A stretch of DNA of 64,000 nucleotides. Source: Paguma larvata. Lineage: Eukaryota > Chordata > Mammalia > Carnivora > Viverridae. Under the pieces are notes generated by a model, which did no database searches, was not told where the DNA came from, and saw only the letters and a list, made by a program, of their open reading frames with translations. Position 1 is the stretch's first letter; each line of letters starts with the position of its first letter. Position numbers and translations under genes: made by a program. The DNA is taken from contig CM057826.1 in NCBI GenBank assembly GCA_030068075.1, positions 72,451,312-72,515,311 of the forward strand, given 5' to 3'. Below, piece by piece: positions 47,039 to 58,330 of the stretch.

Positions 47039-47183
47039 GGTCTGATGAAGAATCCAGTATTAATATGCCTAGCTATGACCAAAGCTTCAGAAAATTTAGC
47101 TTTTATTGGATCTTCTCATATTTTGTCTGTATATATAGAAAATCAGTTTGTATTAACACACACTGCAGCAACTAAAATTGCAG
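47039..47183 (+). CDS. SLCO6A1: SLCO6A1 exon 7: helix 7 and following loop
   Basis: Exon of 145 bases (phase 0 in, phase 1 out) with acceptor TTCTATTTCAG| at 47038 and donor TTGCAG|GTAGAC at 47184. It begins 'GLMKNPVLICLAMTKASENL', then 'AFIGSSHILSVYIENQFVLT' and 'HTAATKIAG'. The MKNPV(L)ICLA start, Y(L/I)ENQF in the loop and the A-G end are strongly conserved in SLCO6A1. The open frame continues to 47266, but the family reading leaves it at the donor. The exon follows a 9.7-kb intron. Confidence 0.92.
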
Positions 47184-47374
47184 GTAGACCTTTTCTGCTC
47201 ATTGTACTCATTTTCAATTTTTTGTATGAAGTTTTCTTATATGCATTTATGAAATATTTCCAATAAGAATAAAGTGGGAGTAATAGCATTTACTCGTTTT
47301 TTTTTAAATTTTATCTTATTTTCTTTTCAGTGATTTTATGCCTTACTCAGTGCTCATCACAATAGTGTACTCTT

Positions 47375-47592
47375 TTTTTTTAAATTTTTTAATATTTATT
47401 TATTTTTGAGACATAGAGACAGAGCTTGAGCAGGAGAAGGGCAGAGAGAGAGGGAGACACAGAGTTCGAAGCAGGCTCCAGGCTCTGAGCTGTCAGCACA
47501 GAGCCCGATGCAGGGCTCGAACTCACAGACTGCGAGATCATGACCTGAGCCGAAGTCAGATGCTCAACCGACTGAGTCACCCAGGGTCCCCT
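47375..47592 (-). mobile_element. CAN-SINE, antisense, 190 bases after exon 7
   Basis: Perfect 15-bp target duplication CAATAGTGTACTCTT at 47360-47374 and 47593-47607. 'GAGATCATGACCTGAGCCGA' and 'CACCCAGGGTCCCC' end. Confidence 0.95.
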
Positions 47593-47689
47593 CAATAGTG
47601 TACTCTTAATCCCCCTTTGTTTCACCTGTGCTCCCCCCAACCTCTAGCAACCTTCAGCTTGGTATCTGTGTTTAGATATCTGTGGTATC

Positions 47690-48423
47690 TCTATTATACA
47701 GATATTTAGGTATCTGTATCATTTGTCCCTTTTTACTTTGTTCATTTGTTTCTTAAAATTCCATATATGAGTGTGATCATATGGTATTTGTTTTCTGTGA
47801 CTGACTGACTTAGCATTATACTCTCAAGGTCCATCCATACTGTTGTGAACAGCAAGATTTCCTTCTTTTTTATGGCTGAGTAATATTCCATCATATATAT
47901 ACATCACATTTTCTTCATCCATTCATTTATCAATAGACCCTTGGGCTGCTTCTATAATTTGGCTTTGTAAATAATGCTGAAATAAATACAGAGAGACATA
48001 TATCCTTTTGAATTAGAGTTTCTGTGTTCTTTGGATAAATATCCAGTAGTGGAATTACCTGATCATAAAGTAATTCTATTTTTAATTTTTTGAGGACCTC
48101 AAAATTACTGTTTTCCACAGTGGCTGCACCAGTTTTCATTTCCATCAGCAGCACACATGGGTTCCTTTTTCTTCCACATCTTTGCTAGCACTTGTTGTTT
48201 CTTGTGTTTTTGATTCTAGCCCTTATGAAGGATGTGAATTGATACCTGATTGTGGTTTTGATTTGCATTTCCCTGATAATGGTTGATGTTGAACATCTTT
48301 TCATGTGTCTGAAATGTGTCTCTTGTAGGCAACACACATATGTTTTCTTAATCCATTCAGTCACACTATGCCTTTTGATGGGAATATTTAGACCATTTAT
48401 GTTTAAAGTAATTATTGATAGGT
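47690..48423 (-). mobile_element. L1 remnant with large internal deletion
   Basis: The minus strand reads L1 3' UTR and the ORF2 C-terminus (47690-48305), then jumps to the endonuclease N-terminus. The 81-codon frame 48430-48185 begins 'MPHLSIITLNINGLNIPIKR', reaches 'CCLQETHFR', and continues in frame into the C-terminal 'KRCSTS' segment. About 3 kb of ORF2 is missing. The motif ATGTGTCT lies on both sides of the junction (48303-48310 and 48314-48321). Confidence 0.8.
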
Positions 48424-48650
48424 GGGGCACCTGGGTGGGCTCAGTTGGTTAAATGTCCAACTTTAGCTCATGTCATGGTCTCACAAGTCGTGGGTTTGAG
48501 CCCTGTGTCAGGCTCTGTGCTGACAGCTTAGAGCCTGGAGCCTACTTTAGATTCTGTGTGTGTGTGTCTCTCTCTGCTCCTCCCCTGCTCACTCTCTTTC
48601 TCTCTCTCTCTCTCAAAAATAAACATTAAAAAATTTTTTTTAAATTAGGA
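48424..48650 (+). mobile_element. CAN-SINE, sense, splitting an L1
   Basis: 19-bp target duplication with one mismatch (AAAGTAATTATTGATAGGT at 48405-48423 and AAAGTAATTGTTGATAGGT at 48651-48669). Contains a short (TG)n and (TC)n. Confidence 0.94.
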
Positions 48651-48669
48651 AAAGTAATTGTTGATAGGT

Positions 48670-49715
48670 AATTGCCTATAAAAATTATTGCCATTTTGTT
48701 TATTGTTTTCTGTTTATTTTCTCAGTTCTTCTCTGTTCCTTTCTTCTTATAATTGGTGACTTTTTTAGTGTTATGACTGGATTACTTTTACTTAATTTTT
48801 TATATGTCATGATAGGTTTTTGGTTTGTGCTTACCATTAGGTTTATACATCCCAAGTGTATGACAGTCTGTATTAGGTTGATGGTTGCTTTAGTTTGAGC
48901 ACATTCTAAAAATACAGTATTTTTACTCTCAACCCTCCATATTTTATATATATGCTTTTGCATTTTAAATTTTATGAATCCCTTAACTAATTTTTTAGAT
49001 TTAATTGATTTTACTATTTTTGTCTTTAACCTTCATACTACCTTTATAAGTGATTGGTCTGCTAGTTTTATTGTAGATTTGTTTGTGGGTGCCTGGGTAG
49101 TTCACTCAGTTGAGCATCTGACTTAGGCTCAGGTCATCATGATCTGAGTTTGTGGATTTAAGCCCTGTGTCAGGCTTTGTGCTGACAGCTCATAGCCTGG
49201 AACCTGCTTTGGATTATGTGTCTCCCTCTCTTTCTGCTGCTCCCCTACTCGTGCTCTGTCTCTCTCACTCTCAAAAATAAATAATAAAATATTTAAAAAA
49301 TTAAAAAAAAAGATTTGCTTTTACTAGTGAATTTTTTTCCTTTTTTTAAAATTCCTTCTAGTTCTGGCTTTTTATTTTCCACTTAAAGAAGTCTGTTTAA
49401 CATTTCTTATAAGGCTAGTTCAGTGGTGATGAATTCTTAACCTTAGTTTTGGAAATTCTTTTTATCTCCATCAATTCTGGATGATAAACTTTCTGGGTAG
49501 AGTATTCTTGGTTGTAGGTTGTTTTTTTTTTTTTCCTTTCAGTATTTTGAATATTTATGCTATTCTCTTTAGACCTGCAAATTTTCTGCTGAAAAATCAT
49601 CAGGTACCCTTGTAGCATTTCCCTTATCGCTTATATGTAACTAGTTGCTTTTTCTTGCCGTTTTTAGGATTCTCTCTTTGTCTTTAATTTTTGACAGTTT
49701 AATTATTATGTCTTG
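48670..49715 (-). mobile_element. L1 5' part (ORF1 and inter-ORF region), decayed
   Basis: Continues the element at 47690-48423 beyond a SINE. The stretch 49390-49560 matches antisense ORF1 C-terminal sequence of the better L1 copy (same order of blocks as 27110-27200), and 48800-48950 is similar to 56050-56150 in the other old L1. A second SINE splits it at 49085-49310. No usable reading frame remains. Confidence 0.6.
49085..49310 (+). mobile_element. CAN-SINE, sense, splitting an L1
   Basis: Flanked by AGATTTGTTT (49075-49084) and AGATTTGCTT (49311-49320). 'CAGGTCATCATGATCTGAGT' shows a small duplication in the box B region. Confidence 0.93.
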
Positions 49716-49829
49716 GTGTGTACTTTCTTGGCTTCATCTTGTTTCCACTTTGGCACTGTTCCCTATCCCACTTCTCCTTATTCCTTATAGATAGTCACTC
49801 TTCTAAACTTAGAGTGCTGTCTTCCCAAA

Positions 49830-50465
49830 CAAGCTTGTATATTTTTACTGTTTGTAAGCCTATCTGTGTACAGTCTATTTCTAAAATTCATACATTGTCT
49901 TGCATATATTCTCTCATTTTCATTTCCAATTACATCTATCAGATTCATGTTGTTGTCTATCTATTTAATGCTACGAAATTCTGTTTTGTGAATACACCAC
50001 TGTTTATCCATTATCATATTAAAAGACATGGAGTTACCTCTAACTTTTCACTCTTCCAAATAATGCCATAATGAATAGGCCTATATGTGTCTATGTGCAC
50101 ATTTGTAAAAGTCGATCTAGGTTTAGAAATTAAAAGGAGGGGCGCCTGGGTGGCTCAGTCGGCTGAAGCGGCCGACTTCAGCTCAGGTCATGATCTCACG
50201 GTCTGTGGGTTCGAGCCCCGCGTCGGGCTCTGTGCTGACAGCTCAGAGCCTGGAGTCTGCTTCGGATTCTGTGTCTCCCTCTCTCTCTCTGCCCTTCCCC
50301 TGCTCACGCTCTGTCTCTATGTCTCTCAAAAGTAAAATAAAAAAAAAAAAAAAAAAAAAAAGAAATTAAAAGGAAATTGATATTGTGTACATCTTCAGTT
50401 TTGCTAGATATTAAGAATTGGCTCTCCAAAAGAGGTTGCAATTGGTATTAAATGTTTTAAGATGC
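49830..50465 (-). mobile_element. Old L1 3' end, antisense, split by a young SINE
   Basis: Sequences such as 'CATAATGAATAGGCCTATAT' on one side of the SINE and 'CTTCAGTTTTGCTAGATATT' with 'CTCTCCAAAAGAGGTTG' on the other follow the order of ancient mammalian L1 3' ends read on the minus strand. The young SINE at 50139-50360 separates the halves. Confidence 0.5.
50139..50360 (+). mobile_element. Young CAN-SINE with perfect target duplication and long A tail
   Basis: Near-consensus head ('GGGCGCCTGGGTGGCTCAGT', 'GGTTCGAGCCCCGCGTCGGG'), an intact CT body, a pure A tail of over 20 bases, and a perfect 14-bp duplication AGAAATTAAAAGGA at 50125-50138 and 50361-50374. It keeps CpGs that older copies have lost, which suggests recent insertion. 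Confidence 0.97.
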
Positions 50466-50899
50466 TGGCATTAATGGGAAAGTCATGAATATTGTCACAT
50501 ATTTTATGCTGTAAAAAGCCAAGGATACATGCAGTAACTTTTAGGGTAATCAGTAACAGTAAAAAAAAGTAGAAGAACATATTAATTTGAAATTTTTGAT
50601 TAAAATTTTTTTTAAAAAGGAAAGAAATTAGGAACATAAAACATGTGGGCCAAATAAAAAATAAATGTTGAAATATGCAAAAATTTTGACTATCAACCTA
50701 TTATGGAGTAGATTTTATGAAACAGAAAACACCATTGTCAGACTGCGAATAGTCCAAAATCCAAAAACATTGCAGTTTAAAGAACCATAATGACAATATC
50801 TTCCCAAGAATCCACCATGTTGTTTGCCATTCTGATAAATCTAATCAAGATATTGGGTCTAAATTCAATCTATTTGTTTCCTACAGTGTTTAAATAGGG

Positions 50900-53115
50900 A
50901 TAATATTAAAAAAAACTCCAAGAAACAGGTTAAGGCCACATGAAATATTGACCTCAACCATGCTGGCAAGTTCTTGAGCCCAACCAGCTAAATAGATCTC
51001 TTGGCCCTCATGGTCTACCTTAGAAAGCAAGATGGATTTCTCTTTAAGTTTCTGTATTGACCTTTTTACTTCGACTGAATTATTAATTCAGTAAAACAGA
51101 GAGTATTAGCAATTGTGTATGTTCTACCTTGGACTAAAAAGATGAAGTTTTGGGCAATTCTGTCATCCAAATTAGTGTTGATCGGTGGCTGATGCTGATC
51201 AGAATGCTTTCCAAGGCTGAGGTGGTAGCGCCGATTATTTCAACTAGAGTTGGGAACAAATTTCTTACCAATTTTTCTGATTGGATTACTCTTATTATAC
51301 TGATAACTGCCCTCAGGCACATATAAATAATATGTCAGTAATTCCTCTGAGAGACTCCTTTAAGTGAGATTTCCACAGTCTTCTGAGGGCTATTTGATCA
51401 ACTGGTGGTGTTTCTTTAAGCACTGGAAGATCTCTTAAGAATATCCCTATGGCTTGAGTATACCATTTTCACTTGACAGAAAAGGTTTGTCACATAGTTA
51501 GTTGTGAATCTGTTTGGTGCATCCCAGAATGAAATATAAGTCCACAGAATCACAAAGCCTCCATGGGTCAGGGCTTCAGTTTTGAAAAGAGGCCGGTAGT
51601 AAGCCAAGAGTTGTTTTTCTAACCTACCTGTTTTAGGAAGTCAGTGAATCCTAACCCCAAGGCATGCTCCTGAATGGAGGATGGCTCCTTCTTCCAGAAG
51701 CTCTAGTACACAAAATCTCTATAGACCTCTAGCTCCAACAGGTCATTAGGTTTGTGATATCTCAAAGCAGGAAGTATCATAGCTTGTTGATTAGCTTCAA
51801 ATGTAGGTCGGGATTACACTCACTGTGGGTTAGCTGATAGAAAAGACCACTAAAGTAGAATATCCACATGAGTCACCTACTGTCTCTAGTACTCAGAGTC
51901 CAAAGTTATGCTATGCTTTCTTTTAGTCAAGTGGAAGGGGAACAACAATTTGTCTTTAATTGCCTGAGGGATTGAGCATTGTAAATCTGTCTACATAGTT
52001 CCCCCAAAACTTGATGAACATTCTTCTGGATTTTTTTGGACTTTATCAGTCATCTTTGCTGATGAAGGTGTGATAACACCAAAGTCAGACTCAGCTTTCG
52101 AGTCTGAGAACTCAGACTCTTCATCCTACTGAATATTTATCTATCATTGAAAGCTTTTGGCTTCAGATGATAATGGTATTCACAATAAACCCTTATGTAC
52201 CCATTGTAGTAAATATCAGGGGAGTTGAGGGTATACTGCAAATGTTTATTTATGGCCTTGGAACATGAATGAAAATTGGTTTTTGTCTTTGGTTCCTAAT
52301 GGGATACAAAAGAAGGTTTTGGTAATGTCTAAAATAGCATCTCAAGTACCATTTGTGTGTGCCATAAATTTAGTTACTTTAGATGTTTGGACCTTCAAGA
52401 GGTATCGGAGCAACAAATGAGTTTAATTGGTAGTTAATCTGCTGTACATCTCAATGACCTGATAACTGTTTTCACTAGACATAAGGTCTATTGAATTGAG
52501 TTATTGCTCAAATCTTATTCTCTTACTACCCCTGCTTCCTTTAAATCCATAACCAAAGCTGAGATTTCCCTTTCTCCTCATGGGATTCTATGTTATTTCC
52601 ATTGGACCATATAAGAGGAGACAGTCACACATGTTTGGGTAACAATTTATGTGTTTCACCTTTACTTTTGGAGTTTAGGAGCATAAATGGCACAAACTTG
52701 TAAAATATATTTACCAATTATAGACTTTGGGATTGAAGCCATGGCATTAATATATTGAAGTTACACCAAAAGTACATTGAGGTTGTCCAAAGCCTCACCC
52801 ACAAGATCATTTTACCTCCTTTTCTGAGGCAGTTTAGGAGTCCAAATTCTATTCAGTGCCTCATCTATGGTTTTGCACAGGAAAATGTCTTTCTTAGGGA
52901 AATCTTCCTGAGATGGTCACAACCTTAAAGCAAAGTGAGTCTTATAGATGTTTTACTTTTGTCTCAGAATGGATCCAAGATTGGCATAATAGAGTGCAGG
53001 AGGAGCTGGGCCCTCAGACAACCCAACTCTGGCCAATTCACATTAACAAGCAATTGTGCACTCTAGTGTCTCATCAGCAAAGCAAATCAGATCGACTTCT
53101 AATGATCCACTGATT
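50900..53115 (-). mobile_element. Decayed endogenous retroviral pol, antisense
   Basis: Read on the minus strand, the part near 52260-52350 resembles a retroviral reverse-transcriptase block around the catalytic-core entry (an 'FFCIPLGTKD' type motif), and 51416-51607 resembles the connection/RNase H part further downstream, so the order fits pol. Many stops and small indels interrupt it. The motif style suggests a class III (ERVL-like) or related old retrovirus, but the class is not certain. No LTRs were seen at its ends. It abuts an L1 piece at 53120. Not functional. Confidence 0.5.
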
Positions 53116-53129
53116 TCTGTCCATAGTGG

Positions 53130-53235
53130 TTGTATATTTCCCTCCTTACCCTCTAAACCTACTTTGTTGAAAGTTTTTATCATGAATGAATGCTGTACTT
53201 TGTCAGATGCTTTCCTGCATTTGTTGAAATGATCA
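53130..53235 (-). repeat. Isolated L1 ORF2 segment duplicated at 54555-54655
   Basis: About 105 bases from 'CCCTCTAAACCTACTTTGTTGA' (abridged in use) to 'TTGTTGAAATGATCAT' occur here and again at about 54563-54655 with few differences, in the same orientation. The flanks differ completely, so this is a short extra copy of part of the L1 next to it. Confidence 0.65.
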
Positions 53236-53490
53236 TTATAATTGTACACCTCTATAACTGTTGTCTGAAATCAAGAGAAATCCTCTGTCTAACCAGGATA
53301 AATCTTAATAATAGTTGTTACAAAGGGGTAGGTCTGGTATTTTTATAGGTCTCACATTTTGGTCCTTAATCCATTCCCAGTTTATTTTTATATGGCGTAA
53401 GACAGTGGTCCGTATTTTCTTTTTTTTTTTGCTTGACAATGTCCAGTTTTCCCATCACCATTTATTGAAGAGACTTTTTCTCATTGTGTA

Positions 53491-53687
53491 ATTTTTAAAA
53501 AATGTTTTATTTATTTTTGAGAGAGGGAGAGAGCAGGGGAGGGGCAGAGAGAGAGGGGGACAGAGGATCCAAGTGGGTTCCATGCTGATAGCAGCAAGTC
53601 TGATGTGGGGCTCAAATTCATGAACCATGAGATCATAATGTGAGCCGAAGTCCTATGCTCAACCAAAGGAGCCACAGAAGCACCCCC
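53491..53687 (-). mobile_element. CAN-SINE, antisense, inside old L1
   Basis: Flanked by TTCTCATTGTGTA (53478-53490) and TTCCCATTGCATA (53688-53700). 'GAGATCATAATGTGAGCCGA' is a diverged box region. Confidence 0.92.
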
Positions 53688-55267
53688 TTCCCATTGCATA
53701 TTGTTCGATCCCATTGCTTTGTTCAAGATTAATTGACCATATACTTTGGGGTTTATTTCTGGGTTTTCGATTATGTTCTATTGATCTATGTGTCTATTTT
53801 TGTGCTAGTACCATACTGTTTTGATCTCTAGAACTTTGTAATATAACTTGAAGTCTGGAAATGTGATGCCTCCAACTTCGCTTTTCTTTTTCAAGGTTTC
53901 TTTGGCTATTCGGGATCTTTTGTGGTTTCATATAAATTTTAGGATTGTTCTAGATCTATGAAAAATACTGTTGGTATTTTGACATCAATCGCATTAAATG
54001 CATAGGTTGCTTTGGGAAGTACAGACGTTTTAACAATATTTGTTCTTCTGATCAATGAGCATGGTATGTCTTTCCATTTCTGTGTGTCTTCTTGAATCTT
54101 ACATCAGTGTTTTATAATTTTCAGGGCATAGATCTTTTACCTCTTTGATTAAGTTTATTCCTATTATTATTTTTGGTGCAATTATAAGTGATATTGTTTT
54201 CTAATTTTTTCTTTATAATGCTACATTCTTAATGTATAGAAATGCAATAGATTTCTGTATATTATTTCATCTCCTGTGACCTTACTGAATTCATTTATCA
54301 CTTCTGGTAGTTTTTTGGTGGTCTTTAAGATTTTCTATATGTAGTGTCATGTTATCTGCATATAGTGAAAATTTTACTTCTTCTTTACTAATTTGGATGC
54401 CTTTTATTTCTTTTTGTTGTCTGATTACTGTAGTTAGGATTTCCAGTACTATGTCGAATAAAGTGGTAGGAGCGGACATCATTATCTTTTTCCTGACTTT
54501 GGGGGAAAAGCTCTTGTTAGGTCTGAGTTTTTTCATATAAGGCGTTTATTATGTTGAGATATGTTCCCTCTAAACCTACTTTGTTGAGAATTTTTATCAT
54601 GGATAAGTGTTGTACTTTGTCAGATGCCTTCCTGCATTTGTTGAAATGATCATATAGTTTTTATCCTTTTATTCGTGTGATACTATCACATTAATTGAAT
54701 TGTGAATATTGAACCACCTTTACATCCTGACAATAATTACCACTTGATTGTGGTTAGTTATTTTTAATGAATCGCTGAATTGTTTGGCAATATTTGTTCA
54801 GGATTTTTGCATTTATGTTCATCAGAGATATTGGCCTGTTGTTCTCTTTTTCAGTGATGTCTTTATTTGATTTTGGTATCAAGGTAGTTCTGGCCTCATA
54901 GAATGAATTTGGGTTTTCCTTCCTCTTCTATTGTTTGGAAAAGTTTGAGAATAGGTATTCACTCTTTTAATATTTGGTAGAATTCACCTATGGAGCCATC
55001 TGGGTTTGATTTTATTTCTGGGTTTGCAAAGTTTTGTTTGTGGGACTTTTTTATTACCGATGAATTTCATTGCTGGTAATTAGTCTTTTAAGTTTTCTAT
55101 ACCTTCTTGTTTCAATTTTGGTAGTTTCTATGTCTCTAGGAATTTATCCATTTCTTTTAGGTTGTAAGATTTGTTGGCATATAATAGTTTATAATCTTAT
55201 AATATGTGGTATCTGTCATTTGTTATTTTTCCTCTTTTATTTATGATTTTATTAGAGTCTATTTTAT

Positions 55268-55475
55268 TTTTTTAATTTTTTAACATTTATTTATTTTTGA
55301 GAAAGAGACAGAGTGAGAGTTGGGGAGGGGCAGAGAGAGAGGGAGACAGAATCTGAAGCAGGCTCCAGGCTCTGAGCTATGTCAGCAGAGCCCAATGTGG
55401 GGTCTGAACCCACAGACTGTGAGATCATGACCTGAGCCAAAGTTGGACGCCTAACTCAGCCAGGCGGGGCACCCC
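55268..55475 (-). mobile_element. CAN-SINE, antisense, inside old L1
   Basis: 'TGAGATCATGACCTGAGCCA' and a 'GGGGCACCCC' end, with GTCTATTTTAT and GTCTCTTTATTTTAT as probable target copies. Confidence 0.92.
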
Positions 55476-56772
55476 GTCTCTTTATTTTATGAGTCTGGCT
55501 AGTGGTTTATGAATTTCGTTATCTTTTCAAAAAATTGTCTCTTGGTTTTATTGATCTGTTCTCTTATTTTTTGGTTCGTTCGTTTGTTTGTTTTATCTTT
55601 TTATTGGGTTGACCTCTTCATTATTATCTGGTTTCCTTCTTTGTCTCTTGTTACAGTCTTTGTTTTAAAGTCTATTTTGTCCAAAATAAAAGTATTGCTA
55701 CTCTAGCTTTCTTTTCGTATTATTTGCATAATAAATATTTCTCCATCCCCTTACATTCAACCTGTAGGTGTCTTTACATCTGGAATGAGTCTCCTGTAGG
55801 CAGCATATAGATTTTTATCTACTCTGTCACCTTATGTCTTTTGATTGGCGCATTTAGTCCATTTATATTCAAAGTAATTATTGATAGATATGTATTTATT
55901 GCCATTTTATTACTTGTTTTGTGGTTGTTTTTGAAGTTCTTACTGATCATTTCTTCTCTTGCTCTCTTTCACATTTCCTGGCTTTCTTTAATAATATACT
56001 TGGTTTCTTTTCTCTTTAGTTTTTGCATATTTATCAATAGTTTTTGATTATTGGTTACCTTAGGTTTGTATATAACATCTGCATATAGAAGTCTATATTA
56101 AGTTGATGGTCATTTAAGTTTGAGTCTATTCTCTACTCCTCCCTGCCCTACAGTGTTGGTATATGGTGCTATCCTTTACATCCTTTATTTTGTGAGTTTA
56201 CAAATATACTTTTTTTCACTGCTTTTGTGCCTAGTTTTAGTTGTGGTTTTGTTTTTTCCTCACAGAGTCCCTGTTAACAATTTTTGTAGGGCTGGTTTAG
56301 TGGTTTAGTGGTTTCATATCTCTCCTTCTATTCTGAATATTAGCATTTTTAGATAGACTATTCTTGGCCATAGATTATTTTCCTTTCATGCCATTCCTTT
56401 CTGGCCTGCAAAGTTTCTGCTGAAAAATCTGCTGATAATCTTATGATGTTTTCCTTGTAACTGTCTTCATTTCTCTTGCTGCTTTTAAAATTCTTTATCG
56501 CTGCTTCTTGCCATTTTAATTACTGTGTGGCTTGATGTAGACCTCCTTGGGTTGATTTTTTTGGAGAATCTCTGTGCCTCCTGGATCTGGATATCTGATT
56601 CCTTCCCCAGATTAGGGGATATTCAACTGTTTCTTCTTCTGGGATCCTATAATGTGAATGCTTTTATGCTTAATGGACTCTCTGAGTTCCCTAAGTGTAT
56701 TCACATTTTGCATACATTTTTTCCCCTTGCTCATTTCAATTGCTTTTCATTATTCAAGTCTGTAATGTCCTT

Positions 56773-57488
56773 TTTTTTTTATCATTTTTAAAAAATAATT
56801 TATTGTCAAATTGGTTTCCATACAACACCCAGTGCTCATCCCAACAAGTGCCCTCCTCTGTGCCCATCACCCACTCTCCCCCTTCCCACACCCCCCTCTC
56901 CCCTAAGTTTGTTCTGAGTCTTTGAGAATCTCTTATGTTATGTCTTCCTCCCTCTCTGTGGCTTTTTTTTTCCTTCCCCTCTTCCCCTCCCCCATGGTTT
57001 TCTGTTAGGTCTCACGAAGCCTACCTATGTGTGGAAACATATGGTGTCTGTCTTTCGCTGTCTGACTTATTTCACTCAGCATAATCCCCTCCAGTTCCAT
57101 CCATGTTGCCACACGTGGCCAGATTTCATTCTTTCCATATATACATTGGAATACTAGGTAGTATTCCATTGTATATATATATCACATCTTCTTTATCCAT
57201 TTGTCAGTTGGTGGACACTTAGTCTCTTTCCATGATTTATCTATTGTCAAAAGTGCTGCTATGAACATTGGGGTACACGTGCCCCTATGCATCAGCAATC
57301 CTGTGTCTCTTGGGTAGATTCCTAACAGTGCTATTCCTGGGTAATAGGGTAGTTCTATTTTCATTTTTTTGGTGAACCTCCACACAGTTCTCCAGAGTGG
57401 CTGCACCAGTTTGTATTCCCACCAACAGTGCAGGAGGGTGCCTGCTTCTCCACATCTTCGCCAGCATCTATAGTTTCCTAATTTGTTC
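56773..57488 (-). mobile_element. 5'-truncated young L1 tail inserted in an older L1
   Basis: The 3' end of the same L1 type as the intron 2 element ('TTGGTTTCCATACAACACCC' is shared) with a T-run at 56773, about 0.7 kb long and on the minus strand. It is flanked by a perfect 13-bp direct repeat (CTGTAATGTCCTT at 56760-56772 and 57489-57501), the target-site duplication. Inside, the ORF2 C-terminal part is still recognisable ('[20 protein letters not shown]') on the minus strand at 57182-57406. It interrupts an older antisense L1. Confidence 0.9.
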
Positions 57489-58330
57489 CTGTAATGTCCT
57501 TCAAGTCTCTAATTTGTTCCTCCACTTCCTCTAGCCTGGTATTTATTCAATATAGTGTATTTTTAATTTCATTTATTGTGTTCTTCATCTCTGATTGGTT
57601 CTTTTTTATATTCTCTTGTCTTTTTTTTTAAGGGTCTTACTAATATTCTCCACTCATTTTTCAAGTTCACTGAGTGTCTTTATGATCAGTACTTTAATTT
57701 CTCTATCAGGCATATTACTTACATTCTTTTCACTCTTGCTATGGTTTTGTTTTGTCCTGTTCTTTCAATTGGGAGAATTACTCTGTCTCTTCATTTTGCC
57801 TAACTCTCTATGTCTGTTTCTTTGTGATAGGGAGATAGATCAGGTATGTCTCCTGCTCTTGAGAGTAATGGCCTTATGGAGAAGTGATCCTGCAGTGCCC
57901 TGCAGTGTAGTACTCTCTGTTCACCAGACCTGGTACTTCGGGGTGTCCCCTCTGTGTGTCGCATGTGCCCAGCTGTTCTGTTCTGGCTGCTTTTTCTTCC
58001 ATTGTCGTCATCTGTAGAGAGTCTCTCTACCTGTCGTGGGCATGTTCAGCCTCCAGCCGGGGTGAGGCACACAGTTTTAGCAACGAGTACCTCAGTCTTC
58101 CATTGGGCCCACTGCCACCGACACCACCAGGACTGAAGCCCTTAAAACATATAAGTCAGAATACCTGGTGTTGACAAGGTTTGCATCAGCCTTCTAGGGG
58201 AGGGACATGCAAGACCGAGATTGAGGCAAATGTGACTGGGAAGGGCAGATTCATCGAAGGCTGGGCGGCCAGGGCACCCAGTTAGGTAACTAGTTAGGTA
58301 GTGAGTGTGGGCACCTCTCTAGGGGAACGT

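Larger units (their letters stand above)
53120..58330 (-). mobile_element. Older antisense L1, long, interrupted by two SINEs and a younger L1
   Basis: Minus-strand L1 text can be followed from ORF2 reverse transcriptase (53330-55260, for example '[20 protein letters not shown]' at 54291-54536) through endonuclease and ORF1-like sequence (55480-56700) to 5' UTR-like sequence (57500-58330). SINEs sit at 53491-53687 and 55268-55475, and a younger L1 at 56773-57488. Stops are frequent, so this is an old copy. The first 130 bases (53120-53250) are a separate piece, described under repeats. Confidence 0.8.

Noticed and set aside
50139..50215. tRNA gene-like head of SINEs (box A and box B)
   Set aside because: These are tRNA-derived SINE heads followed by a CT body and A tail, not tRNA genes.
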